Assembly (NCBI RefSeq): GCF_024199925.1
Contig: NZ_JANADR010000001.1
Location: 7,939,501-8,003,500 of the forward strand
DNA from: Bradyrhizobium sp. CCGUVB1N3
Lineage (GTDB): Bacteria; Pseudomonadota; Alphaproteobacteria; Rhizobiales; Xanthobacteraceae
Reading direction: 5' to 3'
DNA: 64,000 nt
The notes below the pieces were generated by a model. It was not told the DNA's origin and ran no database searches. It saw only the letters and a list, made by a program, of their open reading frames with translations. The translations under genes and the position numbers were made by a program. Within the stretch, counting starts at the first letter, position 1. Each line of letters opens with the position of its first letter. This document shows, piece by piece, positions 1 through 9,030 of this stretch.

Positions 1-453
1 TGATAGCCGCAAAACGCTGGTCGTGTTCAAAACAGAAACGCCTTAACTGACATCTGCCTCACGGTATCAACGCCCAAACGTCTGAAACCTGACGGGTTCG
101 TTACCCCCCTCAAAGGAGCAGCGCGGGCGTAAACGGACGTCCGCGGCGAGAGGACGCTGTTCCTGTCCGCCCGCTGACAGGAAAATTAGCGGTCACATGA
201 CTTTGCACCGAGCTCGAATGAGGAAGCACTGAGTCACATGCCCCTAACTTCCAGAGTCGACGATCGCTGAGCACGATGCCGACTAGCCACGGGAAAGAGC
301 ATCCCCCGGGCATTACCGAGTCCTGCACTCTTTGTGCCAAGGTAAGATCCGCAGTTCGCATCATGTTTGCGTCGGATTTGTCAGCTTTTCGACTTGCCCA
401 TGTCTTAGTATTACAGTTGTTTTTTCGGTAGGCTTCTGAATCTATGGGCAACC
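1..453. other. left edge, no confident gene
   Basis: No convincing gene is seen here. A short open frame at 2-46 on the plus strand could be the last codons of a gene entering from the left, but it is too short to assign. The one notable site is the type III secretion (tts) box-like sequence listed separately. Confidence 0.4.
380..409 (+). promoter_or_regulatory. possible orphan tts box
   Basis: GTCAGCTTTTCGA at 380-392 matches the first half of the rhizobial tts box (binding site of TtsI, activator of type III secretion genes; consensus recalled as GTCAGCTTnTCGAAAGCT followed by a CTA-like end). The second half (CTTGC) diverges, and CTTA follows at the right distance. No effector gene follows; a transposase remnant begins at 454, so the target gene may have been lost. 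Confidence 0.35.
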
Positions 454-800
454 ATGATTCGGAGATCGTGGACGCGGGCAGCGTCGATAGAGGAAACGCT
501 TGCGTTGTGGGCGGCGTCGCTTCGGGAGATCAAGAAGCGGAATCGTCCGTTGTTCACGCAAGAGCGTGTTGCCACGAATGCCGGCCTGTTCCTGGAAGGC
601 TTGCTTGGAGATGAACAACGCAAGACTGGTTGGATGCGCGCGGAAGCGGCTGGCGAGCCCGGCCCATGGCGCCAGCAGGCGATCTTGGGTCGCGGGGATT
701 GGGACGCCGATGCCCTGCGCGACTTCGTGCGTGACTATGTCATCGAGCATTTGGCGGATGACGATGCGGTTAGGGACATCGTTCGAGTGCAAGGCGACAG
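454..800 (+). pseudogene. IS701-family transposase, N-terminal remnant
   Basis: The reading frame encodes a stretch typical of the N-terminal region of IS701-family transposases: RPLFTQERVATNAGLFLEGL, then GDEQRKTGWMRAEAAG, then EPGPWRQQAILGRGDWDADA. Homology stops near EHLADDDAV, just before the catalytic DETGF-type motif expected in the family, after which the frame reads unrelated sequence. It is a truncated, inactive fragment. No terminal repeats were found. A C-terminal fragment of a similar transposase lies far away at 10212-10620 on the other strand. Confidence 0.75.
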
Positions 801-1489
801 CATGGCGCACCGCCGGTCTTCTCGAATCCGAAACTCGACGCTTCCACTTGTGCCGGAGGCGTATTCGATCGTGCGGCCTGCCGATAAAGGTCGAGTGGCC
901 TGCGGTCCATCGATTTTCATGGGCCTATACGCGACAGTCATTGCAGGTTAAGCCCTGCATCCAGTCAACGCCCTGCGGTGCAAACGAAGGATCCGCATTG
1001 AGGGCTCGCTGTCGAGCAACTGAGACGGGCGTTCAGTACGCTAATCCAGAGTTTGATTCGTCATCACGGTGCACGGCCGCGCCAAACCCGCGGTTTTATT
1101 GAACAGAACGACATCCGATTGACGCCGGATTCCGCCATGGCATGCTTGTCCTGAGGGCAGAGAAAGCCTGCCTTCGGGATGTGAGAACCTCTCGGTTAGC
1201 GTAATGGTGTCACGTCACGAGCCGCCTTTCGACCCTATGGGCCGGGAGGCGGCGGAGTCTATGCCTAGCAAGGTGAGCAGGTTTCGGCGGTTGCGAGGTT
1301 CATATATCAACTCAACGCGCTGCAGGAGCCCGCTCCATCGCAGGATTTTCTATCCGACCGATGTCGGCTCGGGGTTAAAGACGAAATCTCCGTGCCGTTG
1401 GCGCATTTCCGTTTTACCCCATAAGCAGGCATCGGCTGTTTATGAGTGCACTCCCCAGATGCTCTGCAACGAGTTGCCGCAATGAAATT
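801..1489. other. no recognisable gene
   Basis: Open frames here are short, overlap on several frames and have no recognisable domains. The stretch probably contains decayed transposon DNA continuing from the IS701 remnant. Confidence 0.4.
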
Positions 1490-1795
1490 CTAAAACAGAT
1501 GCGTGGCGTTCATGCGCGTCGTTGCAATAAGTTGATCAATCCTCCTGGACTGCGCCTCCAGTCGCTTTCGAGTTGCCCCGCTTTCGATCCGGCCAATGAG
1601 AAGCCGAATGCATGCGTTTGCGCGCTCAAGGAAGACAATGACGTCACGCAGATCGTTCGCCGTACGAATTCCTTCACTGTGGATCTTCGAAAGCAAGGAT
1701 GCTGCAAGGCTCATGACTTCGGAAGCTTCCGAATGCGACCGGTCTTGTTCGGACCTGCCTGGGTCGAGTTGAGGAAAGTTCAGGATCGTAGCCAT
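1490..1795 (-). CDS. hypothetical protein, 101 aa
   Basis: Unrecognised small protein. The frame runs from an ATG at 1795 and reads like a soluble, helical protein, with a helix-forming middle (ASEVMSLAASLLSKI) and an Arg-rich C-terminal half. No Cys pairs, signal peptide or membrane segment is visible. No strong ribosome-binding site precedes the ATG. It lies on the same strand as the zinc-ribbon gene at 1957-2148, about 160 bases further along. It could be a real small regulator or a chance frame; I cannot tell. Confidence 0.35.
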   Translation of the reverse strand: MATILNFPQLDPGRSEQDRSHSEASEVMSLAASLLSKIHSEGIRTANDLRDVIVFLERANACIRLLIGRIESGATRKRLEAQSRRIDQLIATTRMNATHLF

Positions 1796-1956
1796 CTAGT
1801 CAATAAATCTGAATAGGTGATCCCGCGGTCATGGTTACCTTGCCGAAGGAATCAAAACAAGAGTGGATGAAAAATGACAACAGCCGCAGAGCGAGCGCAA
1901 GCAAAAACGTCGGGCTGGCACATGCGCAATGAACTCTCGCTATGAGCGTGCCGGCA

Positions 1957-2148
1957 CTAAACGCGCTTGGCTCTGACGGACGGCTCGACCGTAAGGCGGT
2001 AGGCGATTAGCCGGGTGCCATCGAAAATCTCTAGCGTGCTATTGCAGACCGGACAGCAGTACTCGCCTTTCTCTCCGGGCTCAGACCATAGTTCGAGACG
2101 ACGGAAACCAGCGCCGCACTCTGAACAAGTCACGTCGCTTTTTCTCAT
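1957..2148 (-). CDS. small zinc-ribbon protein, 63 aa
   Basis: A 63-residue protein with two Cys pairs, CSEC near residues 8-11 and CPVC near residues 32-35, the layout of a zinc ribbon that binds one metal ion. Proteins of this size and pattern are common in Bradyrhizobium as hypothetical proteins. No further domain is present, so a specific function cannot be given. Its start ATG overlaps the stop of the upstream 2145-2444 gene by four bases, which suggests translational coupling of the pair. Confidence 0.7.
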   Translation of the reverse strand: MRKSDVTCSECGAGFRRLELWSEPGEKGEYCCPVCNSTLEIFDGTRLIAYRLTVEPSVRAKRV

Positions 2149-2444
2149 GACCGCGTCTCGCGCTCCAGCTTGTCACGAATCTTTAACACGCGCTTCGTTG
2201 CGAGACGAACTTGTTCTGAATCTGGCAGGTGCCCGGTCCATGGTAGCTCATGCCCTTGGGGCGCCTCGTCCGCATGCCCAGGCTCAATCTGGTGGCCACG
2301 ACAGCGGTAATCCTGCATGACAGACCACAAAAACGCACGATATCGGCGCAGATGCGCGTCTAAGTTTGTCGCGAGAAAATGGGGGGCTGTCGCGGCACTT
2401 CCGCTCCGGCGCGGAAATCCCCAATACGCGGCGGCTATGTGCAA
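2145..2444 (-). CDS. hypothetical protein, 99 aa
   Basis: Unrecognised protein, His- and Arg-rich, ending in a charged helical tail (KRVLKIRDKLERETRS). Its stop overlaps the start of the zinc-ribbon gene by four bases, the main reason to take it as real. No signal peptide, membrane segment or known motif is seen. The N-terminal third (AAAYWGFPRRSGSAATAP) looks less protein-like, so the true start may be internal. Confidence 0.4.
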   Translation of the reverse strand: MHIAAAYWGFPRRSGSAATAPHFLATNLDAHLRRYRAFLWSVMQDYRCRGHQIEPGHADEAPQGHELPWTGHLPDSEQVRLATKRVLKIRDKLERETRS

Positions 2445-2723
2445 AGAGGCTCATCTCATATCAAGTTGCGATTGTACGAAACGTACAGACCCTTGAAGGG
2501 AGATAAATTCATGCGCTCTATGAAGCGCGGGTTGCCCGGTGCGTTGTGCTATACTTTCGATGCTGTCGTTCTTGAGTGCTCATAGCGTTCAGGCGCGGTG
2601 CGTGGGTCATTTTTATCTCGGCCCCTCCCATTTGGGACATGCGCATCGCGGCTGATGCGCTTTGAATGAAGTCATTGGAAGTGATGCATTTGGACAGTTG
2701 ATATTTGAGTAGCGGAGATTGCG

Positions 2724-3449
2724 GTGTCGGATCATTTGCGAATCGCAGCCATCCCCCGTCGCCGGTATCTCGTTCTTGTGATGCTCTGGGCTGCACTCCT
2801 GCTCCCGTTTATCAGCCAAGCCAAAGCCCAATGTACGGCGCGAGACGTCCTGCAGAACCGACTGAAACTTCTGACTGCCGAGCAAGGTCGCACGCCTAAA
2901 GCTCCGATTGCATCCGCGGCCGATATCCAGACCTGGAGAACAATTGAAGTCGGTACCCTCGCGGGCTCGTTCGCTCTTGTTGGGGCATTGGATGCAGCAG
3001 GTTGCAAGATCGGCGGCCAGGCTGAGGAAATTCTCGTCCGTCCCGCCGCTACCGTTAGCGCGACCAAAACGGACGTCGAGCTGGTGGCGGTATCTGCGAC
3101 AGAACTCGGCTTTGAAGGCGACACCGCGAAGCTGGCGGCAATTTATGCGCGGGCGCAGCAACTGGGCTTCCAGCTTGCAACGGCAGAAATCGGCGCGCAA
3201 TTGCGGCTGCAGTATTTCGAGCAGCCCATCGGGGAATTTCGCATCATCGGAATAGAACCGGTCAGGACCTGGGGCGGCGAGCCGGTCATTCTGAACGTTG
3301 CGAATGGCGGGGCCGGGCTCATCCTCATTGGGCAAGATGGCAGAGCTGACGCCGACATACCCGCGATGTCCCGTATTGTTTTCGTGAGATCTATTAAGGC
3401 GGCGCCAACGCAAGGGATCGGCGAGGCCGCGGCAGTCGCGCATCGTTGA
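2724..3449 (+). CDS. exported protein of unknown function, 241 aa
   Basis: The N-terminus has a basic stretch (RRRY), a hydrophobic core (LVLVMLWAALLLPFI) and an AKA cleavage site near residue 35, so this is a Sec-exported protein. The mature part has a Cys right after the cleavage region and another near residue 94, and alternates Ala-rich helices with short strands; no enzyme motif is seen. It heads a run of three plus-strand genes for exported proteins (2724-4627), which suggests a small envelope-related set. Proteins like this occur in Bradyrhizobium as hypothetical proteins. Confidence 0.7.
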   Translation: MSDHLRIAAIPRRRYLVLVMLWAALLLPFISQAKAQCTARDVLQNRLKLLTAEQGRTPKAPIASAADIQTWRTIEVGTLAGSFALVGALDAAGCKIGGQAEEILVRPAATVSATKTDVELVAVSATELGFEGDTAKLAAIYARAQQLGFQLATAEIGAQLRLQYFEQPIGEFRIIGIEPVRTWGGEPVILNVANGGAGLILIGQDGRADADIPAMSRIVFVRSIKAAPTQGIGEAAAVAHR

Positions 3450-3616
3450 TGCTGGCGGCGACACGAACGACCATTGCATCTGACGTATTTCAAGAAAGGT
3501 GTGCTCAATGTCCAATCGGTTAACGATCGAAGCGCCGAACTACGAAGTAGGCGGCTTGTCGATCACGACGGGCCGACTGGCGGCTATCGCACCGGCTAAC
3601 GCTGAGGGCGGCTAAG

Positions 3617-3973
3617 ATGTTCAGGAAGCTTCTTATGCCTGCGCTACTCCTCGCGGTAGGGTTCGGACAAGGTCCCGCGCATGGCCGCGATGAAGGCCAG
3701 TATGTGAACTCGCCCATGAAGGCGTGGTTTGAGAGCCTGCGCAGCAGGAAGGGCGAACAATGCTGCGCCGACGCCGACGGCAGATTTATTGCCGACGTCG
3801 ATTGGGAGAGCAAGGACGGACATTACCGCGTGCGGATCGAAGGGGAGTGGATCGACGTTCCCGAGGATCGCGTGATCACCACGCCCAACCTGGTCGGTCG
3901 CACAATGGTCTGGCCCATGTATATGGACGGTCATCCGATCGTCCGCTGCTTCATGCCGGGAAGCATGACCTGA
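3617..3973 (+). CDS. small secreted protein, 118 aa
   Basis: Begins with a signal peptide (MFRKLLMPALLLAVGFGQG, cleavage near AHG). The mature part contains CCADADGR, a DW-type strand and EGEWIDVPEDRVI, ending with a Cys in VRCFMPGSMT. Proteins of this pattern are widespread in Bradyrhizobium and Rhodopseudomonas as small periplasmic proteins of unknown function. Three Cys residues could form a disulfide. It lies between two other exported-protein genes on the same strand. Confidence 0.75.
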   Translation: MFRKLLMPALLLAVGFGQGPAHGRDEGQYVNSPMKAWFESLRSRKGEQCCADADGRFIADVDWESKDGHYRVRIEGEWIDVPEDRVITTPNLVGRTMVWPMYMDGHPIVRCFMPGSMT

Positions 3974-4051
3974 GGGAGAGATTGTGCTGACACGTCGAGG
4001 TTCTGCAGGTGTCGCATCACGCGCAATTGTGGAGTTACGGAGGAGCATATT

Positions 4052-4627
4052 GTGAAGCAACAAGAGGGAGGATATCCATTGCTAACAAATCCCCGATCTC
4101 GAAGAGTCAAGAACGCGCGCCAGACGCGTATTCTGGCGACGTGTGCTTGTTCTGTTGTGGCTCTGATCGGCGCAAGCGGAGCCACGATGGGCACAAGCGG
4201 GATCATGCTTCCTGAGACGATTGGACGTTACGAATGCAACGTGTTTGGTCTGCCTGACCAGGACCAAATAGGCGACCGGAACGGACATGCCCTGATCAGC
4301 CAGCAATACACGTGCCTAGGAACCTACGGCATGTTGAAGGGCGCGGTGTATAGCGCGATGGTCATCGGCGAAGCGGACGGCCCTCAAACATCCTACTTTT
4401 TCGGTGGGGGGATCCACCGAACCAGTGGCGGACTAGCGGTGACGCAACTCGTCGAATCGAAGGGCGCCGTCATGATGAAAGACGGTATACCTTCCGGCAT
4501 CGCGACATCCGGACGAGTGCTCGTCAAATTCGCCTCCGGCAGCCTGACTGCACTATCGGGAAAGACGCTCAATTTCAGCAGCAAATCGACCGGCCCAAAC
4601 AGGTTTCACCTGGAGTTCACGGAGTGA
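4052..4627 (+). CDS. exported protein, paralogue of the 62 kb gene
   Basis: Has a long N-terminal region, a hydrophobic stretch (ILATCACSVVALIGASGAT) that should act as a signal sequence, and a mature beta-rich part beginning IGRYECNV. The mature part matches the protein at 61987-62472: GDRN, QYTC, the central FG.HR block, VKFASGSL and HLEFTE against FKFASGTL and KLEFTD. Two Cys residues (YEC and QYTC) are shared and probably form a disulfide. Function unknown. The true start may lie downstream, because the first 30 residues are unusually long before the hydrophobic core. Confidence 0.7.
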   Translation: MKQQEGGYPLLTNPRSRRVKNARQTRILATCACSVVALIGASGATMGTSGIMLPETIGRYECNVFGLPDQDQIGDRNGHALISQQYTCLGTYGMLKGAVYSAMVIGEADGPQTSYFFGGGIHRTSGGLAVTQLVESKGAVMMKDGIPSGIATSGRVLVKFASGSLTALSGKTLNFSSKSTGPNRFHLEFTE

Positions 4628-4749
4628 GTGCAGTGGCGCATCGATCCACGAGCATCATGGGAAAGCGACGATGATCGCTCTGATGAATCTACCCTGCAAG
4701 CTCCCATGCAAGATCCGTCCAAGCCGCCACGTTGACCTCAGCCGTATCC

Positions 4750-5997
4750 TCAGAGGCTGAGCGCGTTTCGAGCATTTTCGTGCTGATTCCTGATTGCGTC
4801 GTCCACTGGAACTCTCGCTGTTGTGTGAGACGCCTTTTGTAGATACTCAATCGTTTCTCCAATGAGAGACATCGAGAGGCAATTGGTGTCCTTTACAAAA
4901 GTGTGCCGGCCAATCCCGGTGGGCACCACTAAGTTGAGCGCGCCATCTCTGTGTTTCTTTGTGGCGTCAAACGCGCCCTCGACCAGTGATCCGTCCAGTT
5001 TTGCATGATAGATCGGCAGCCCCGCGTTAGTGAGCAGGTGAACAATGCGCAGCGCCTCCCGCTCTGTTATCAACGACAATCGCGACGCCAGAATTGCGCT
5101 GAACGCAATGTCAATTGCGACGGCGAAACCGTGATGCAGTTGGTAACCTGTCGCTGCTTCCAATGGATGGCTTAAGGTGTGACCAAAGTCGACCGCACGC
5201 TCCAATGTTACCGTCTCGAAAGGGTTCTCGCTGAGCTGAGTAAGCATTCCCGAAATCGACCGCCTCAGAACCCTCTTTGCGACGGCCTCTGGCTCTTGAA
5301 ATCGCGTTCGCGTCAGATCGGTGACGGTCGCCTCAACATCCTCGAACAACGCACCATCACAAACGCACGCGAGCTTCACGATCTCGGCGATGCCCTGGAG
5401 GATGCCATCTTCGCTGAGGGTTTTAAGGAATGTCGGAATGACAGCGACCGCTTTCGGCGGATAAAAGCAACCGATGTAGCTCTTGAGGACCCCAAAGTTG
5501 ACACCGCCCTTGAGTCCGATGCCCGCGTCTACCTGCCCGATTAGGGTGGTCGGAATGCGCACATGGGATATACCCCGACGCAGAAGAGACGCGGCGAGAC
5601 CAACGATGTCGGAGCACACGCCACCGCCGATCGAAACAAGAACACCGCGGCGATCGATATCCGCTTCTTGGGCCTGACGACAGACAGCCATGACAGCATC
5701 AATAGATTTTGTTGTTTCTGTGCATGCCAGCACGAACACACGCGGCTCGACGTCTAGCACTGACCAACAAGCGCTGAGCTGTTGCGAATAAAGGCGATAA
5801 ACGGTTGGCGTCATAACGACGAGGATACGATTGTCGTTCAGATGAGTCTTGATCCATCGCGTGAAAGAGGCTGAAGTGATATCCTCAAACAGGTCGACTC
5901 CAAAGCGGCAAGAGCGGCTCGCTTCAAGCGATAGTTCAAGCTCCGGCGCAGCGACGTCGGGATGTTCAATCGGCGAAACGGCCAGCGAAGGTTTCAT
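4750..5997 (-). CDS. sugar-phosphate cyclase (DHQ synthase-like)
   Basis: A 415-residue member of the sugar-phosphate cyclase family, which includes 3-dehydroquinate synthase and the sedoheptulose 7-phosphate cyclases (EEVS type) that start C7-cyclitol pathways. The NAD-binding GGGVCSDIVGLAAS motif lies mid-protein. TTLIGQVDAGIGLKGGVNFG and YPPKAV follow, then metal ligands Glu in GIAEIVK and His in FGHTLSH and LHHG. The wording (VDAGIG.KGGVNFG) is closer, from memory, to EEVS/valiolone-type cyclases than to housekeeping AroB. An AGGAG site six bases before the ATG at 5997 supports the start. No shikimate or cyclitol partner gene is beside it, so the product is unknown. Confidence 0.8.
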   Translation of the reverse strand: MKPSLAVSPIEHPDVAAPELELSLEASRSCRFGVDLFEDITSASFTRWIKTHLNDNRILVVMTPTVYRLYSQQLSACWSVLDVEPRVFVLACTETTKSIDAVMAVCRQAQEADIDRRGVLVSIGGGVCSDIVGLAASLLRRGISHVRIPTTLIGQVDAGIGLKGGVNFGVLKSYIGCFYPPKAVAVIPTFLKTLSEDGILQGIAEIVKLACVCDGALFEDVEATVTDLTRTRFQEPEAVAKRVLRRSISGMLTQLSENPFETVTLERAVDFGHTLSHPLEAATGYQLHHGFAVAIDIAFSAILASRLSLITEREALRIVHLLTNAGLPIYHAKLDGSLVEGAFDATKKHRDGALNLVVPTGIGRHTFVKDTNCLSMSLIGETIEYLQKASHTTARVPVDDAIRNQHENARNALSL

Positions 5998-6598
5998 GTC
6001 GATCTCCTGGTAGTCCTCTAACTTGACGATTCTTTCGGTCAGTCGCCCGTGAAATGAGCATTGTCACCAAGGGTCCTCCGATGGTGGTGCGCTCCGACAG
6101 CTGCGAGCGAAGGTGCCTTGGATGCTCCTTGAGGTGGATGTGCCGCGTGATCCGGTAAGTGCCGTCGTTCAGACAATCGGCTGTGGATCTGACAAGTTCC
6201 CGCGTGCAACCGGCACGCTTCAGTGACTGCAAGGATTGAGTTCGCGCGGATTCCTTGCATGGCTTCATGGCTTCGAATACCGCCGCGAATAGGTTGACAC
6301 GATGTGAGTGTTTTCCAACCTTGATGAAAGGCTTGGCACCAGCGCCAAGCACACTTCCTGGCGCTTGTTTGTCGACACGCAGAATGGAGAGGCAGAATGG
6401 AGAGAAGGTGTCAGCCATCACTGTCGGACCTATTGTGGGACAGCAGCCGGACGCAACCCGACGGCCCCACAGCTTGCATGGTACAACGACAGGAGATCGC
6501 AGATGTTGGAGATCATTGATGCCGATCTCCAAGTCGCTTAAAATAGATTCCGTCCAATCAAGCTGCTCCTCAACGACACGCAGGCGCAACCGAACCAT
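5966..6598 (-). CDS. uncertain upstream frame, 210 aa
   Basis: An open frame of 210 codons whose end overlaps the cyclase start by 32 bases. The first 35 residues (MVRLRLRVVEEQLDWTESIL) look protein-like, and so does RITRHIHLKEHP further on, but no family is recognised and the middle is rich in Cys, Arg and Pro in a manner typical of non-coding frames. It could be a translationally coupled gene, a frameshifted gene or chance. Nothing else is seen in 6000-6690. Confidence 0.25.
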   Translation of the reverse strand: MVRLRLRVVEEQLDWTESILSDLEIGINDLQHLRSPVVVPCKLWGRRVASGCCPTIGPTVMADTFSPFCLSILRVDKQAPGSVLGAGAKPFIKVGKHSHRVNLFAAVFEAMKPCKESARTQSLQSLKRAGCTRELVRSTADCLNDGTYRITRHIHLKEHPRHLRSQLSERTTIGGPLVTMLISRATDRKNRQVRGLPGDRHETFAGRFAD

Positions 6599-6795
6599 TT
6601 GGGTCGGCGGCTTGGCCTACGCTCTGCGACAGAACGACCAAGCGCTACGTCGTGCATAAATCCTGCTTCAGTTGATCAGGTCTCGAGAGCTTCAGCACCT
6701 GCAAGATTTGGTAGGCGGAGCCCCAAAGTGGCAAGCAAACCCGATCGCGATTGCCGCGCGCCATGGAAAGTTGTCCCCTCGGCGTCATGAGGAAT

Positions 6796-6824
6796 TGCCC
6801 CCTCCTTGGATACCCGAGGGGGCA
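6796..6824. repeat. 9-bp perfect inverted repeat (hairpin)
   Basis: TGCCCCCTC at 6796-6804 pairs perfectly with GAGGGGGCA at 6816-6824 around an 11-base loop. It lies at the left edge of the helicase fragment. It has no U-tract, so it is not a clear terminator; it may be a scar of a transposon end. Confidence 0.4.
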
Positions 6825-7237
6825 CCGACCGCTGGCACGCCGGCGAGTTGCTCGCCGACGCGCTCAACAGCAGGGTCCCGCAGATCTTCGACACCATCAA
6901 GGAGGAGAGGAGCGAGCGGCGCGTGCTCAATGTCGCCGACACCGAGGCCGCGAAAGCAAAGCTGCAAAAGATCAAGGACGCCTTCCAGCGCTGGATCTGG
7001 TCCGATCCGGATCGCACCGATCGCCTGGCCAGGGTCTATAACGATCGCTTCAACAACATCGCGCCAAGAGCCTTCGACGGCTCCCACCTGAAGCTTCCGG
7101 GTGCCTCTGGCGCCTTTGTTCCTTATGGGCACCAGAAGCGCGGTATCTGGCGCGTTGTCTCGGCCGGATCGACGAATCTCGCCCATGCGGTCGGAGCCGG
7201 CAAGACCATGAAGATGAAACAAACCCGAACTCGATAA
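6806..7237 (+). pseudogene. conjugative-element helicase/methylase fragment
   Basis: The frame carries YNDRFNNIAPRAFDGSHLKL, then LPGASGAFVPYGHQKRGIWR and an ATP-binding AHAVGAGKTM motif. This block is characteristic of the very large SNF2-type helicase/DNA methylase proteins carried by integrative conjugative elements and plasmids. Only about 140 residues of a protein normally well over 1000 remain, and the frame ends shortly after the Walker A motif. It is a relic showing that the island once contained conjugative-element cargo, or recombined with it. Confidence 0.7.
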
Positions 7238-7353
7238 CCGTAACACGATTCCGAGGGGTGCGGTCACTTCAAAACCGAGCCGCCGTCACGGCGACGATTG
7301 TGCCCTCGGCTTGACATCCCGTAGTATGACATATTCAACACTAAGATAAAGCG

Positions 7354-7761
7354 ATGCGGTTTGAGAAGGTCGTCATGCCTGACCCTGATCTTTTCCCTAA
7401 GGCATTTGATCGCTGCAATTTGTTCGAACTGCCTCTCGAGCGAGAGTGCGCCCACTGCGGGGAAGGGGATGTATTTTCCCGTCGCATTGCTGTACCGGGC
7501 AATTTTGCAGGCTCGTGCAATTTTGTTGATTACGCAGAAGTTCCTCCCGGCTCGTCCATTGGACGGCATCGGCATAAGCCGAATGAGGAGGAGTTCTATC
7601 TCGTTCTTGATGGGCATGGTGAAATGTGGAGAGACGGCGATGTCTTTCCTGTCCGCGCTGGCGATCTGATCCGCAACAGCCCAGGCGGAGCGCACGGTCT
7701 GAGGAACGTTGGTTCAAAAATCATCCGTCTGTTTGTGTTCGAGCTGGCAGTAGCGCCATGA
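7354..7761 (+). CDS. cupin-domain protein, 135 aa
   Basis: A single-domain cupin. The first metal-binding motif is seen as GSSIGRHRHKPNEEEFYLVLDG and the second as GDLIRNSPGGAHGLRNVG, giving three His and a Glu that would hold a divalent metal. This is the usual small cupin length. Two Cys (CAHCGEGD) near residue 34 are an addition, possibly another metal site. It overlaps a 27-codon frame starting at 7758 that stops before the IS630 insertion, so an adjoining gene may have been lost. Substrate unknown. Confidence 0.8.
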   Translation: MRFEKVVMPDPDLFPKAFDRCNLFELPLERECAHCGEGDVFSRRIAVPGNFAGSCNFVDYAEVPPGSSIGRHRHKPNEEEFYLVLDGHGEMWRDGDVFPVRAGDLIRNSPGGAHGLRNVGSKIIRLFVFELAVAP

Positions 7762-7874
7762 TCTCGCAAGAAGATCGAACGGCGCTTGTGGCCAACGCGC
7801 AGGGAGCGGATTTATGCCTTTTGGCGCTCGCGCGGACATAAAGGCTGAAGTACGCCATGACAGGCTTTGCTTCT

Positions 7875-8920
7875 AGAGCGTGCTGTTTTTATACGGAAAC
7901 ATACCCTGAGTTTTTAAGATAGTTGGCGCACTCCTCCCTGGAGAAGAGGTCGAGGAGTTCGCCGACCTTGCGCCAAGTCGCTTCGACATCACGTGTCTGC
8001 GCGGCTCGCATCAGGTGTTTGAGCTTGGCGAAGACCTGCTCGATCGGGTTGAGGTCGGGGCTGTAGGGCGGCAGGAAGAGCAGATGCGCTCCTGCGGCGC
8101 GGATGGCGTTGCGCGCCGCCTTGCCCTTGTGACTGCCAAGATTGTCGAGGATGACGAGTTCACCCTTTGCGAGGGTCGGCGCCAGTACCTGTTCGATATA
8201 AAGGGTGAAGAGCTCGCCATTGATGGGGCCGTCGATGACCCATGGCGCGCTGATCCGGTCGTGGCGCAGCGCTGCGATGAAGGTCATGGTCTTCCAATGG
8301 CCGAAAGGCGCAGACGCCTGGAGACGTTTGCCCGCTCGGCCCCCAGCCTCGCAGCGGCGCCATGTTGGTTTTGATCCAGGTCTCATCGATAAAGACCAGG
8401 CGCGAAGCGTCGATCCTGCCCTGATGGGTCTTCCAGCGCGCCCGCTTACGCGCGATATCGGGACGGTCTTGTTCGGCCGGCAGGATCGTTTTTTTTGAAG
8501 CTCAGCCCTTCGGCGTGAACGAACGTCCACACCGCCCGCACGTCTGTCTTGATCCCGCGCGCCGCCAGTTCCTGCGTCAGCTTCCGCAAAGTGAATGGGC
8601 CGGAGCGAATGCGTTTGCGCAGCCAGTCGGCATTGGTGCCGGACAAAACCGGCTTCTTGTGACCGCCGATCTTGCCGGGAGAAATGCCTCCGGTCTCCCG
8701 CCGCAGATTTTTCCACTTCGTCACACAGGAAGGACTGATCTGAAGCGCTTCTGCGATCGAACGAACGGTCTCGCCCGCGTCAGCCCGCGCCAGAGCGCGT
8801 TCGCGAATGTCTTCCGAATAGGGTCGCGTCATCCATGCTGGCTCCGTTCCCCAGCTTGGAGGTTGAATCAGAAATCCTCGCCGCAGGGAATCCCGATTCC
8901 GGTAAAAAACAACGTGCTCT
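7875..8920 (-). mobile_element. IS630-family insertion sequence
   Basis: The ends carry imperfect inverted repeats that read from CTAG inward: CTAGAGCGTGCTGTTTTTA on the left and CTAGAGCACGTTGTTTTTTA on the right (reverse complement of 8903-8922). The element sits between TA dinucleotides within CTAG, the target choice usual for IS630. It holds one minus-strand transposase gene. The total is about 1.05 kb, normal for the family. Confidence 0.85.
7889..8832 (-). pseudogene. IS630 transposase, frameshifted
   Basis: The N-terminal part (8832 to about 8495) has the helix-turn-helix typical of IS630 (VRSIAEALQISPSCVTKWK). At an A8 run (SFKKN) the frame shifts, as in programmed frameshifting of this family, into a frame reading [20 protein letters not shown], which holds the first catalytic Asp. 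A second shift near 8340, at a run of five G, is needed to reach the last part, [15 protein letters not shown] to ILDNLGSHKG and PPYSPDLNPIEQ, which carries the other two acidic residues. Deleting one G at that run restores the family sequence, so this copy is probably inactive, or the base is a sequencing error. Confidence 0.85.
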
Positions 8921-9030
8921 AGGTGAAATGGGCATCAACAATACTTTGACGAATCGTCAAGCGATAAGAACGTCCGCGAAATTGTTTTTGAGATACGCCC
9001 TCGGAGCGCGGCGAAAGGAGCCGCGCCGCA

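Noticed and set aside
4750..5997. Calling the cyclase gene aroB
   Set aside because: The conserved wording around the substrate-binding region differs from housekeeping 3-dehydroquinate synthase, so only the family is named.
8576..8593. A tts-box-like sequence GTCAGCTTCCGCAAAGTG
   Set aside because: It lies inside the IS630 transposase coding region with no gene placed to use it. It shows that half-matches to the tts box occur by chance, which is why the other two candidates are scored low.
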